NCBI GenBank assembly: GCA_022450395.1 | Contig: JAKUQE010000025.1 | Location: forward strand, 1 to 43,675 | DNA length: 43,675 nucleotides | Direction of reading: 5' to 3' | Source: Dehalococcoidia bacterium | Lineage (GTDB): Bacteria > Chloroflexota > Dehalococcoidia > Lucifugimonadales > UBA3495 | Part shown: piece after piece, positions 26,447 to 34,419 of the stretch | Numbering within the stretch: the first letter of the stretch is position 1 | How the letters are laid out: every line of letters starts with the position of its first letter | Notes under the pieces: model-generated | Databases searched by the model: none | What the model was told of the DNA's origin: nothing | What the model saw: the letters and a program-made list of their open reading frames with translations, nothing else | Position numbers and translations under genes: made by a program

Positions 26447-28819
26447 ATGGATAATGGAGAACAAGCAGTCCGGGCAGAAGCCCAAGAGTTACTCGAACAG
26501 CGGAAATATCGAGACGCGCTGGATCTGCTGAAAAATCGCCTCCCTCAGGAGACTGACGGAGAAGGACATGCGTTGCTGGGCCTCGCCCACTATCACCTGG
26601 AAGAATACGCATCGGCTGTTGAGCAATACGCTGTGGCCCTGCAACTTGATGCTGGTAATCAAGAGTGGCAGGAGATGCTGGATGCTGCGAGAGCGAATAC
26701 CGTCGCTGAGATTCAAGTACCGGTTCCCGATGTTTACTTCTTCGATCGCGACAAGTTGTTGGCAGAGCCTATCGTGCCAGACGGAGCATTGCCGCCACGG
26801 CCGCTAATAGTTCGCGGCCCCGGACCGTTAAAGCGATTAAAGGTGATCCTCGAAACCTTGATAGGCGCCATATTAGGCTTCATTACGGATGTCCTGATCC
26901 AACTTGCCGGAAAGGTGATTGGATATCGCGGAAAAGTGTGGACCGATTGGTACAACAGGTGGTATCTGATCGGGACATTTACGTTGGCGTATCTGCGAGT
27001 CGTGCTCACCAAAAACAACCTCAAGGATACCTACCCCAAAGGTACCCTTATCGGGTTCCAAACACCCGGTCAATCGCCTCCTGAGGGTGTCACACACTTT
27101 CGCACGGCAGACGGTAGTTGGAACAACTTGGCCGACCCAAAGGAAGGGGCCGCGGGCACCCGTTTCACCCGAAATGTAGAGAATGACGCGATCCATCCGG
27201 AGACCGGGAATATCCTTATGTCCCCGAATCCCCGGGAAGTAAGCTTGCAGTTTTTAACGCGCCAAGGGGAGATGAAAACAATTCCCTTTCTCAACCTCTG
27301 GGCAGCCGCATGGATCAATTTCCAAAACCATGACTGGATCGATCACGGCCAGACTCTGACCGATGAATACCATGAGATCCCGCTACCGGCGGACGACCCT
27401 GCCCGGGAGAGATTTCGGCAAACCAAGATGCTACTCCCAAAAAGTCAGCCGGATCCGACACGACGACCCGGGCAAGAGGAAACTCCGATCTCGTTCATCA
27501 ACGAGGTGACACATTGGTGGGATGCCTCGCAGATCTACGGCAGCGATCAGGAGACAGTTGACCGGCTCCGTAGCCATGACGATGGCAAGTTAAGAATCAA
27601 CGCCGATGGTTCTCTACCGGTCGGTCAAAACGGAGTTGAGGAGACCGGATTCACTCGAAATTGGTGGATCGGGCTGACGTTGCTTCACACGTTGTTTGCC
27701 AGAGAGCACAACGCCATATGTGACAAATTAAAACAAACACATCCAGATTGAGATGATAATCGCCTCTTCAATGTGGCCCGCCTTATCAACGCGGCGCTGA
27801 TAGCCAAAATTCACTCTATCGAGTGGACACCCGCGATTTTGCCCAATCGTGCCCTACACTCGGGCTTGCAAGCCAATTGGTTTGGTCTCTTGACCAATAT
27901 CTTTAAGACCGGCCGTCAAAGGAAAACGTTGGCTGAATTCAACGTGCGAAATCCTGAGATGGGCGGACTAGTCGGGAACCGGCTTAATAAGAATGGTCAC
28001 CCTTTTGGCTTCGCCGAGGAATTCGTGGAAGTCTATCGTCTGCATTCGTTATTGCCCGAGACGATCGATATTCGGCGGATCGCCAATCAAGAACAGATCG
28101 AGAAAATACCATTTGTCGAAACGCGCCAGGCAGGTTCGCCCAAGTTGACCGAAAAAGTCGGTCTGCTCGACCTTTCCTACTCCTTTGGCCGACAGCTTCC
28201 GGGGAAACTGGTGTTGAACAATTTTCCGAAGTTCATGCAAGAGATGAGTGTTCCAGGTAACCCTTTATTCGACTTGGGCGCCGTGGACATCCTAAGGGCG
28301 CGCGAGCGGGGCGTGCCTAGATACAACAAATTCAGGCGCCAGTTAACTCTCAATCCGATTCGCGCCTTCGAAGACCTCACCGGCGACGTGAAGGTTGTGG
28401 AGCGACTCAAAGAAGTGTACGAAGACAAGCCCGAAGACATAGAAAAGTTGGACCTGATGATCGGCACTCTTGCAGAAGAACATCGGCCAAAGGGGTATGG
28501 ATTCGGCGAAACCATGTTCCAGATCTTTATTCTCAACGCCAGCCGAAGACTTCAGGCGGACCGCTTCTATACCACTAACTACAACGAGGAAACATATTCC
28601 AAAGAAGGGCTTAAGTGGATCGACGATTCCAGTTTCAAAACCGTTTTGTTGCGCCACTATCCAGAGCTTGGCGAAACCGGGTTAGAGAACGTCAAAAACG
28701 CCTTTGAACCTTGGGATACCGGAGAACGACTGGATAAGAAACGCCACCCTATCCGTGAATATGACCGGGAGTTGAAGCCCGATCCGATGCTCGGTGACTC
28801 GTATCGGCAATCACGGTGA
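26447..28819 (+). pseudogene. Alpha-dioxygenase/cyclooxygenase-like heme peroxidase, interrupted by an in-frame TGA
   Basis: A heme-dependent fatty-acid dioxygenase homologue of the animal-peroxidase superfamily. About 100 N-terminal residues form TPR-like helices (ALLGLAHYHLEEYASAVEQY), then the dioxygenase body begins. The distal heme ligand is in NFQNHDWIDHG (codon at 27329), followed by the family stretch THWWDASQIYGS. A TGA at 27749-27751 interrupts HPD-stop-DDNRLFNVARLINAA; the same frame continues without further stop to 28819 and contains AKIHSIEWTPAIL and VYRLHSLLP, with the catalytic Tyr (codon 28034) and proximal His (codon 28043) spaced Y-x-x-H as in cyclooxygenases. In relatives the interrupted codon is, to my recollection, often Trp, so TGG to TGA is likely. 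Neither fragment alone holds both heme histidines. I prefer the start at 26447, preceded by GAGG, over 26351. The P450 gene lies downstream. Confidence 0.85.
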
Positions 28820-28958
28820 CCACTTTATGACCGGGATGATTCTGGCTTCGTAAGTGCGGGCCGCTTACTTAGCGCGTTGTCACACCAGGCCCGCCGATAG
28901 AAGCTGGTGGTCTACGAATCGGGACCCACCTTAACCGGGCAAAGGAGTAAAGCAACCG

Positions 28959-30257
28959 ATGGCCAACGAAACCGGCAAAACCTTACCCTCGACCGGGTTG
29001 ATGGATCTTATTCGACTGATCTGTGGCCTCCTCCGCGCTTTGATGCCCAATCGCTACTTCTTGAATCCCGGTTTGGTCCTAAGTGATTGGATCAGGGATC
29101 TAGCCCGGCGCCGCTCGACCGAGGGCATCATCCTCAACTTTGGATTCAGAAGGTTTTTGCTGGTAACGGGAAGAGACCTGTCACGACACATCTTGAATCA
29201 AAGTCCAAGCACCAACACTTATGCGGCAGGACCGGGCAAAGTAGCGGCCGTGTCTTTCCTGGCGGAGCAATCGCTCACTCTTAGCCATGACGAGAAATGG
29301 GACAAGCTGCGACCGTTAAATGAGCAAACACTGTCAACCGGTGGCAGCCCTGATCTCCAACAGGCTGCACTGTTCCAAGTCCAGGTGGCATTTGCCCAAC
29401 CTGTATCCAGCATTGATGACATTCGAGACCGTATGGGCAGGGTCATGCTGGGGGTTGTATTTGGCGGTGCTCCGCCACAACTGGCTCAAGACATACAAGT
29501 CTTGTTTGGCTATGTCCAATCCCTGCCGAGAAGAAAATTGTTAGGATGGACCCAAAGAGGCCGCCGCGAACGGTTTTATGGGTCGATTCGGCAGTCGTGG
29601 AACGAGGCGCAAGGAACGAGTCTGCTTGCCAGAGCGCACACCTTTTCTCGAGGGGGAAATTTCGACGAAGATCAACTGCTGCAGCAGATCCCCCACTGGA
29701 TGTTCACGTTTACCGGGTCGGGCACCGATCTGCTATCGAGGACATTGGCCATGTTGGGGTCAAGGCCGGAGGTTGCCGAGCAGGTGCGACAGGAGATTAA
29801 CGCTGCTGGTCCCCTGGACCAAGCGATCTCCATCAGCCGCCTAAACTTCGTGGAAGCATGCCTATTGGAGACATGCCGCCTGTTCCCGCCGGTTACCCGT
29901 ACTTCCCACGTAGCTCCCCAAGGAGATACGTTCGACGGCGTCTCAATACCGGCCGGCTTGGAGATATTGCACTACTTCCTGATCAGCCTCCGCGACACTT
30001 CGGTGGACCCAAGCGCTAACTACTTTGAACCGGACAAATGGCTCGACCCGGGAAACGATAGGCGCTCGGTGTACCCTAATATCTTTCTAAGCGGCGCGCG
30101 AGCTTGCCCCGGTGAAAGTCTGATTCTTTTCGTCTGTAAAGCCGCGATTATATTTCTCTACGGAGTGAAAAATGAGATGCTAAGCATCCGTGCGCTCACA
30201 ACGGACCCTCTGTCTTTCCCATTCCCGAAAGGGACACCTCGTTTTCGATTATCTTGA
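28959..30257 (+). CDS. Cytochrome P450 with atypical I-helix
   Basis: A 432-residue cytochrome P450. The K-helix ExxR is ETCR (E304, R307) and the heme loop FLSGARACPGE gives the axial Cys383. The I-helix reads FTFTGSGTDLL (about 249-259); aligned without gaps against the usual AGxDTT, the acid and Thr needed for O2 activation are replaced by Gly253 and Ser254. P450s that rearrange lipid hydroperoxides or endoperoxides rather than hydroxylate, such as CYP74, CYP8A1, CYP5A1 and fungal linoleate diol synthases, typically have altered I-helices, so a hydroperoxide isomerase role is inferred. A hydrophobic N-terminal segment (LMDLIRLICGLLRALM) may touch the membrane. AAAGGAG lies upstream of the ATG. 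It starts 139 bases after the dioxygenase stop on the same strand. Confidence 0.92.
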   Translation: MANETGKTLPSTGLMDLIRLICGLLRALMPNRYFLNPGLVLSDWIRDLARRRSTEGIILNFGFRRFLLVTGRDLSRHILNQSPSTNTYAAGPGKVAAVSFLAEQSLTLSHDEKWDKLRPLNEQTLSTGGSPDLQQAALFQVQVAFAQPVSSIDDIRDRMGRVMLGVVFGGAPPQLAQDIQVLFGYVQSLPRRKLLGWTQRGRRERFYGSIRQSWNEAQGTSLLARAHTFSRGGNFDEDQLLQQIPHWMFTFTGSGTDLLSRTLAMLGSRPEVAEQVRQEINAAGPLDQAISISRLNFVEACLLETCRLFPPVTRTSHVAPQGDTFDGVSIPAGLEILHYFLISLRDTSVDPSANYFEPDKWLDPGNDRRSVYPNIFLSGARACPGESLILFVCKAAIIFLYGVKNEMLSIRALTTDPLSFPFPKGTPRFRLS

Positions 30258-30350
30258 CGTGGAACTACCGAGTCTGACCCATTAAAATAGGGCCGTTCGG
30301 CTTGGTAAGCGGGCTGGTACCGGCATCAATTTTTCACTTATTGAGGATTC

Positions 30351-30836
30351 TTGATAATCATCCTGATGGGCGTCTCCGGAGCTGGAAAGACCACCGTGGG
30401 CAAACTTCTTGCCCTTGACCTGGGTTGGAGTTTCTACGAAGGGGACGATCTCCACCCTCGGTCCAACGTGGTTAAGATGGCCCAAGGGATTCCCCTAACC
30501 GACGAAGACCGCCAGCCTTGGCTTGGCCGGATACGCCTCCTCATAGACGATCTTGTCTCCCGTGGCGAGAGCGGTGTGATCGCTTCCTCCGCCTTGAAAC
30601 AAGCATACCGGGACCAACTTGTTGGGGACGAAGATGATGTTAAGCTTGTTTACCTCAAGGGGGAGTTCCAGCTCATCTCGGAAAGGCTGGAGGGTCGGCA
30701 GGACCACTTCATGAAGAGCGGCCTGCTTGAAAGCCAGTTTAGCGCGATGGAAGAGCCGGATGGAGCAGTTAACATGGACGTAACCTGGGAGCCGAAATCG
30801 ATCGTAGTGGCGGTGAAGCAGGCTTTAGGACTGTAA
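30351..30836 (+). CDS. gntK: Gluconokinase-like P-loop kinase
   Basis: A 161-residue kinase of the GntK group, which phosphorylates gluconate to 6-phosphogluconate with ATP. The Walker A loop MGVSGAGKTTVGK is at the N-terminus, followed by FYEGDDLHPRSNVVKMAQGIPLTDEDRQPWL, the typical gluconokinase sequence, and ASSALKQAYRDQL. Length is normal. The start appears to be a TTG at 30351, with GAGGA only three bases before it; no upstream ATG is in frame. It stands between the P450 and the desaturase on the same strand but its sugar-acid function has no evident link to lipid oxidation. Confidence 0.88.
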   Translation: MIIILMGVSGAGKTTVGKLLALDLGWSFYEGDDLHPRSNVVKMAQGIPLTDEDRQPWLGRIRLLIDDLVSRGESGVIASSALKQAYRDQLVGDEDDVKLVYLKGEFQLISERLEGRQDHFMKSGLLESQFSAMEEPDGAVNMDVTWEPKSIVVAVKQALGL

Positions 30837-30901
30837 GCCTCAACCGCCCGGACTTATCGGAATTCCGCGCCCGGCCGGGGCTGGCTCGCGACTTTCCGCT
30901 C

Positions 30902-30935
30902 TAATATGCGCCCTTCCGGCATCATATTAAAGGGC
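30902..30935 (+). other. Interlocked inverted repeats upstream of the desaturase
   Basis: Two inverted repeats overlap in the order a-b-a'-b': TAATATG (30902-30908) with CATATTA (30923-30929), and GCCCTT (30910-30915) with AAGGGC (30930-30935). As RNA this order would be a pseudoknot; as DNA it may be nested operators, since a candidate promoter lies immediately downstream. The gap 30837-31038 contains no gene. Confidence 0.35.
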
Positions 30936-30940
30936 AAGCG

Positions 30941-30949
30941 TGATAGAAT
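30941..30949 (+). promoter_or_regulatory. Possible extended -10 promoter for the desaturase
   Basis: TGATAGAAT matches an extended -10 element (TG, one base, TAGAAT). A good -35 is not seen, as is common for extended -10 promoters. Transcription would begin near 30957, about 80 bases before the desaturase ATG, placing the inverted repeats at 30902-30935 just upstream of the promoter. Confidence 0.35.
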
Positions 30950-31038
30950 CGTGTTGCGCAAAGCGAATCGTTTTCCCTTCGACTCACATTCGTTTCGGGA
31001 CATACCGGCTAGCAAGATAGAGGTGACTCCTTAATAAC

Positions 31039-32055
31039 ATGGATTACCTAACTCTTAGAAAAGAAGTTGTCGAGGCAGGGCTCCTGAACCGGCAATACGG
31101 CTACTACGCCCTAAAGTTCATCATTACCTTCGGAACATTAGCCTTAAGTTACGTTCTGCTTGCCACGGTCGATAGTTTTGTTTTTCAGCTCTTCAATGCC
31201 GCGTTCTTGGCCTTCGCCATAGTACAAGTCGGGTACATGATGCATGACGCCATCCACATGCAGATCTTTAGCGACAAGTGGAAGAACGATTTTGCCGGCA
31301 TACTGACTGGCGGCTTGACCGTTAATGTCAGTAGTTCTTGGGGAGACGCGCACCTTCTACATCATAAAGCGCCCAATCATGTTGATCTCGATCCGGACGT
31401 CAATATGCCGATATTAGCGTTTTCGGAAGAGCAAGCTTTGCAGAAAAAAGGGCTCGCTAAGTTCTTGGTCAAGCATCAAGCATTTATCTGGTTTCCGTTG
31501 TTAACGTCCGTCGCCTTCATCATGCGTTTCGGAAACACCGTTACGTTGGTAAAAAACATTCGCGGTAAAAGATGGAAGTTTCATCTCACGGAAGCTGTAT
31601 TCCTCTTAGCAGGTTGCGCACTGTATTTTGGGGTGATTCTCAATTCTTTAAGTTTCACACAGGCGATCGTGTTCCTGTTAGTAAGCAATGTTCTTACCGG
31701 CTTGTACATGGGCACAAGTTTTGCGACGAACCATAAGGCCATGCCGCTGATGAAAGGAAGGTTGGATTTCCTGCACATGCAGGTGCTTACCGCCAGAAAC
31801 GTAAAGAGCAGCCCATTTACGGATATATGGTATGGCGGCCTGAATTACCAGATAGAGCATCACCTGTTTCCTTCCATGCCGAGAAACAACTACGGCAAAG
31901 CCAGCAAGATTATCAAGACCTTCTGCCGTCAGCAATCGATCGAACACTGCGAAGCAGGCGTTTTTCAAACCTACAAGGATATCTTGGGGCACTTTCATCG
32001 GATCGGCGCGGTTCTTCGGAACCCTGACGCAACTCGGGCAACTACCGCGGGTTAA
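31039..32055 (+). CDS. Membrane fatty-acid desaturase (QxxHH front-end type)
   Basis: A 338-residue integral membrane di-iron desaturase. The three histidine boxes are HDAIH (69-73), HLLHH (105-109) and QIEHH (271-275). Gln in place of the first His of the third box is the mark of front-end (delta-5/delta-6 type) acyl-lipid or acyl-CoA desaturases and relatives. No cytochrome b5 domain is fused, so a separate electron donor is needed. Hydrophobic segments occur near residues 25-65, 150-165 and 185-225. An AGAGGTG lies about 14 bases before the ATG. It follows the dioxygenase-P450 pair with one gene in between and could supply polyunsaturated acyl chains to them (inference). Its TAA abuts the next ATG. 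Confidence 0.92.
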   Translation: MDYLTLRKEVVEAGLLNRQYGYYALKFIITFGTLALSYVLLATVDSFVFQLFNAAFLAFAIVQVGYMMHDAIHMQIFSDKWKNDFAGILTGGLTVNVSSSWGDAHLLHHKAPNHVDLDPDVNMPILAFSEEQALQKKGLAKFLVKHQAFIWFPLLTSVAFIMRFGNTVTLVKNIRGKRWKFHLTEAVFLLAGCALYFGVILNSLSFTQAIVFLLVSNVLTGLYMGTSFATNHKAMPLMKGRLDFLHMQVLTARNVKSSPFTDIWYGGLNYQIEHHLFPSMPRNNYGKASKIIKTFCRQQSIEHCEAGVFQTYKDILGHFHRIGAVLRNPDATRATTAG

Positions 32056-33075
32056 ATGAGCTGCCGCGATCGCCTGCGGATAATCCTCTTCGCACTGTGC
32101 GCGCTTTTCGCGGTGGTCGCCTGCGAAGAGGAGGCGCCCACTCAGGCTGAGGCCGCTCCCACACCCACGCCCGTTCCAACGGCGGCGGTTGCGGAGCAGT
32201 TCAGCGCCGATGCCATGCCTCTCCCCGGCAAAGAATGGCTCTCAAAGTTCTCCCATATGTTGTCGGCAGTACCCGTCAACCATGGACCAGTCCTCTTTTT
32301 GGACCTGAAAGAGTTGCGGTACAAGCCTGATGTGCAGGCAGCTTTAAGATCCCAGATCTCGCCGGCCCTGGCCGCGATTCCCTCCGCCGTAACGAATGTG
32401 ATAGAAGGCGCGGTATTGGCAACAAGCGGCAACGTCGGTGGCGTGTTCGTGGTGCTGACCACGCCGCTGGATATCGGGACCATGCTTAACGCGGCCAGTA
32501 GCCTACAGATCACTTCGAAGCTGCCCGAGCCGGAAGCCTACCGGGACCACCAGATCTGGACCTTCAATGAATTCGAAACGAGCCTGGCGATCGGATCGGT
32601 GGACGCAACCACTTCCGTCGCTGCCGCGGGTTCACCCCCCTCAGATATCTCCCCGTCAAAGCGGGTAAAGAGCGCCTTGGACACGGTCGATGGATTGACA
32701 CCCCGTCTGTTGGACTCCTCGGCAGTTTCCCAGGTTGTGAACCGCCTGCCCCAGGGCATTGTGGTGGCGGTATTCGATGGTTGTTCGGGCTTGGGCAGCC
32801 AGCCAGGTATTGGCGGTCTCCTGGATTGCAGCGTCATGGGCGTAAGCGCCGAGCTACTAGACCAGAATGTCGTAGCCATCAACATAGTAGCCGCCTTTCA
32901 AGAAGATGGACTTGCTAAGGCGGCGTTGCTGACGTTGAACGATGCTGAGTTAAGGTTGGCCGGATCGGTTACGCAGGACTCGGCATCCAGGCAGGAAGGC
33001 TCTCTGGTTTTGGTGAGGCAAATCATAGAGTTCGACCAGATCGGTGATCTGTTCGATGCCTTTGGCCGCCCGTAA
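32056..33075 (+). CDS. Lipoprotein of unknown function
   Basis: A 339-residue predicted lipoprotein: basic N-terminus, hydrophobic segment and lipobox AVVAC with Cys23, then an acidic and Pro/Thr-rich spacer (about 24-46). The remainder has no motif I recognise; it looks like a soluble mixed alpha/beta domain with segments such as GPVLFLDLKELR and QGIVVAVFDGCSGLG. The start ATG immediately follows the desaturase TAA with no gap, so it is probably co-translated with the desaturase. That linkage hints at a role outside the membrane connected with lipid modification, but nothing in the sequence shows it directly. Confidence 0.8.
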   Translation: MSCRDRLRIILFALCALFAVVACEEEAPTQAEAAPTPTPVPTAAVAEQFSADAMPLPGKEWLSKFSHMLSAVPVNHGPVLFLDLKELRYKPDVQAALRSQISPALAAIPSAVTNVIEGAVLATSGNVGGVFVVLTTPLDIGTMLNAASSLQITSKLPEPEAYRDHQIWTFNEFETSLAIGSVDATTSVAAAGSPPSDISPSKRVKSALDTVDGLTPRLLDSSAVSQVVNRLPQGIVVAVFDGCSGLGSQPGIGGLLDCSVMGVSAELLDQNVVAINIVAAFQEDGLAKAALLTLNDAELRLAGSVTQDSASRQEGSLVLVRQIIEFDQIGDLFDAFGRP

Positions 33076-33177
33076 AGCTCGGGAAGTTTATTCCTAAAAG
33101 GCTTCCCAAAGGCTCGCCGGCGGGGCCACGGGATTTCCGGCGCGGCCGGATGGGCTACACCTTCGATCTTCTGAGAT

Positions 33178-34410
33178 TTACCTGACGAACTCGGATGCCA
33201 GCAGACCTGTGTCGACGCTCTCGACGTCGGGCCGGGACGACCTGATCTCCTTCATAACACCTGCATCGTAAGACGCGGTCAACTCCTTGAGCCTGGGGTA
33301 TACCTCTTCAGTGAACAGCTTCATCGACTTCAACGTTTCGTCGTAGGTCATGAAGCCCGCCTGGCCCATCATCAGCAAATGTCCAAAACCGCCCGAGTAT
33401 TCCCAGAAATTCTTGATCTGTTGAAATACTTGATCGGGAGTTCCGGAGAAAACGTTGCCCCGCGCCTTTTGAGTTTCCAACCGTGGATCGCGCCGGTCAG
33501 GCTCGCCGGGCCGCGGACCTCTGATAATGTTGGCGGACACCGCCGGGGGATGATATCCGGGAGGATTGTTGAATTGGGGAGCGACTTTGTTGGACCTGAT
33601 ATACCAAAGTAGTTTTTCCGTTCCGTTCTCCGCCTCTTTCTCGTTTTCTCCAACACAAACGATGGCGGCATAGGCGAGCCGGTCCAGGGGCGCTTCTTCC
33701 CCGTGAGCTTGGAGGAATCCCTCCCGGTAACCGTCAAATAATCTGCGGATGCCAGGGTAACCGGCCAGGAAAACCGCGCCGATGTGCTTCCGCTGGGCTA
33801 CTTGGGCGGCGGAACCGGCGCTGCCCATGGTCACCCATACGGGGGGATGGGGTTGCTGGTAAGGCCGGGGCCAGATGTTAACTTGGCGGGCATGGAACCA
33901 ACGCCCCTCGAAATTGAACGGGCCATCGTGGTGGGTCCAGGCCTTCATGATCAGGTCGTGGGCCTCCCACAGTTTTTCGGACCCCCGATAGGGATACGCG
34001 TTGGCCGGCGCAATCTCATAGGGGACGCCTCGGACGAAGCCGCAGTCCAAGCGGCCCCGGGACAGCACGTCGATATAAGCCATCTCTTCGGCGACTCGAA
34101 TGGGCTGCTTCCGGTTGACGATGGGATTACCCAATATCAAAAGCCGCGCCTTCTTGGTCTCGCGAGCCAGGACTCCCAGGGTGATGGGGGCCGCCGGCAG
34201 CACGCAAGTGGCGGTTTGGTGATGCTCGTTGAGCATTATCTCCAAACCCATCTCGTCGGCCGCGCACCAAATGTCCAGGTACATGTTGTAGAGCTCAGCG
34301 CCCAATACCGGATCGAAATGCTTATTGGGCAGGTTGACCCGGACCGACTCGTAGGTGTCGTCGTCCGGCAGGTTGGGATAGGCATCTTCGGTAAAAAACC
34401 ATGTTTTCAT
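33178..34410 (-). CDS. LLM-class flavin-dependent monooxygenase (bacterial luciferase family)
   Basis: A 410-residue luciferase-family enzyme, the longest of three here. Typical features are MKTWFFTEDAYPNLP at the start, GLEIMLNEHHQTATCVLPAAP, ARLLILGNPIVNRKQPIRVAEE and the RGRLDCGFVRGVPYE loop. This branch resembles FMN-using alkanal/alkanesulfonate-type monooxygenases more than F420 reductases. SAR202-type genomes are known for many paralogues of this group, proposed to attack recalcitrant organic matter. The ATG at 34410 has AGGA upstream. The alpha/beta hydrolase gene ends ten bases before it on the same strand, so an oxygenase-plus-hydrolase pair (oxidation, then ester or lactone opening) is plausible. 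Confidence 0.92.
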   Translation of the reverse strand: MKTWFFTEDAYPNLPDDDTYESVRVNLPNKHFDPVLGAELYNMYLDIWCAADEMGLEIMLNEHHQTATCVLPAAPITLGVLARETKKARLLILGNPIVNRKQPIRVAEEMAYIDVLSRGRLDCGFVRGVPYEIAPANAYPYRGSEKLWEAHDLIMKAWTHHDGPFNFEGRWFHARQVNIWPRPYQQPHPPVWVTMGSAGSAAQVAQRKHIGAVFLAGYPGIRRLFDGYREGFLQAHGEEAPLDRLAYAAIVCVGENEKEAENGTEKLLWYIRSNKVAPQFNNPPGYHPPAVSANIIRGPRPGEPDRRDPRLETQKARGNVFSGTPDQVFQQIKNFWEYSGGFGHLLMMGQAGFMTYDETLKSMKLFTEEVYPRLKELTASYDAGVMKEIRSSRPDVESVDTGLLASEFVR

Positions 34411-34419
34411 CTTTCGATC

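Noticed and set aside
27749-27751. TGA in the dioxygenase as a selenocysteine codon or as a genome-wide TGA=Trp code
   Set aside because: Several intact genes in the window end in TGA, so a reassigned code is unlikely. I saw no selenocysteine insertion hairpin immediately after the codon, and the family is not known for selenocysteine.
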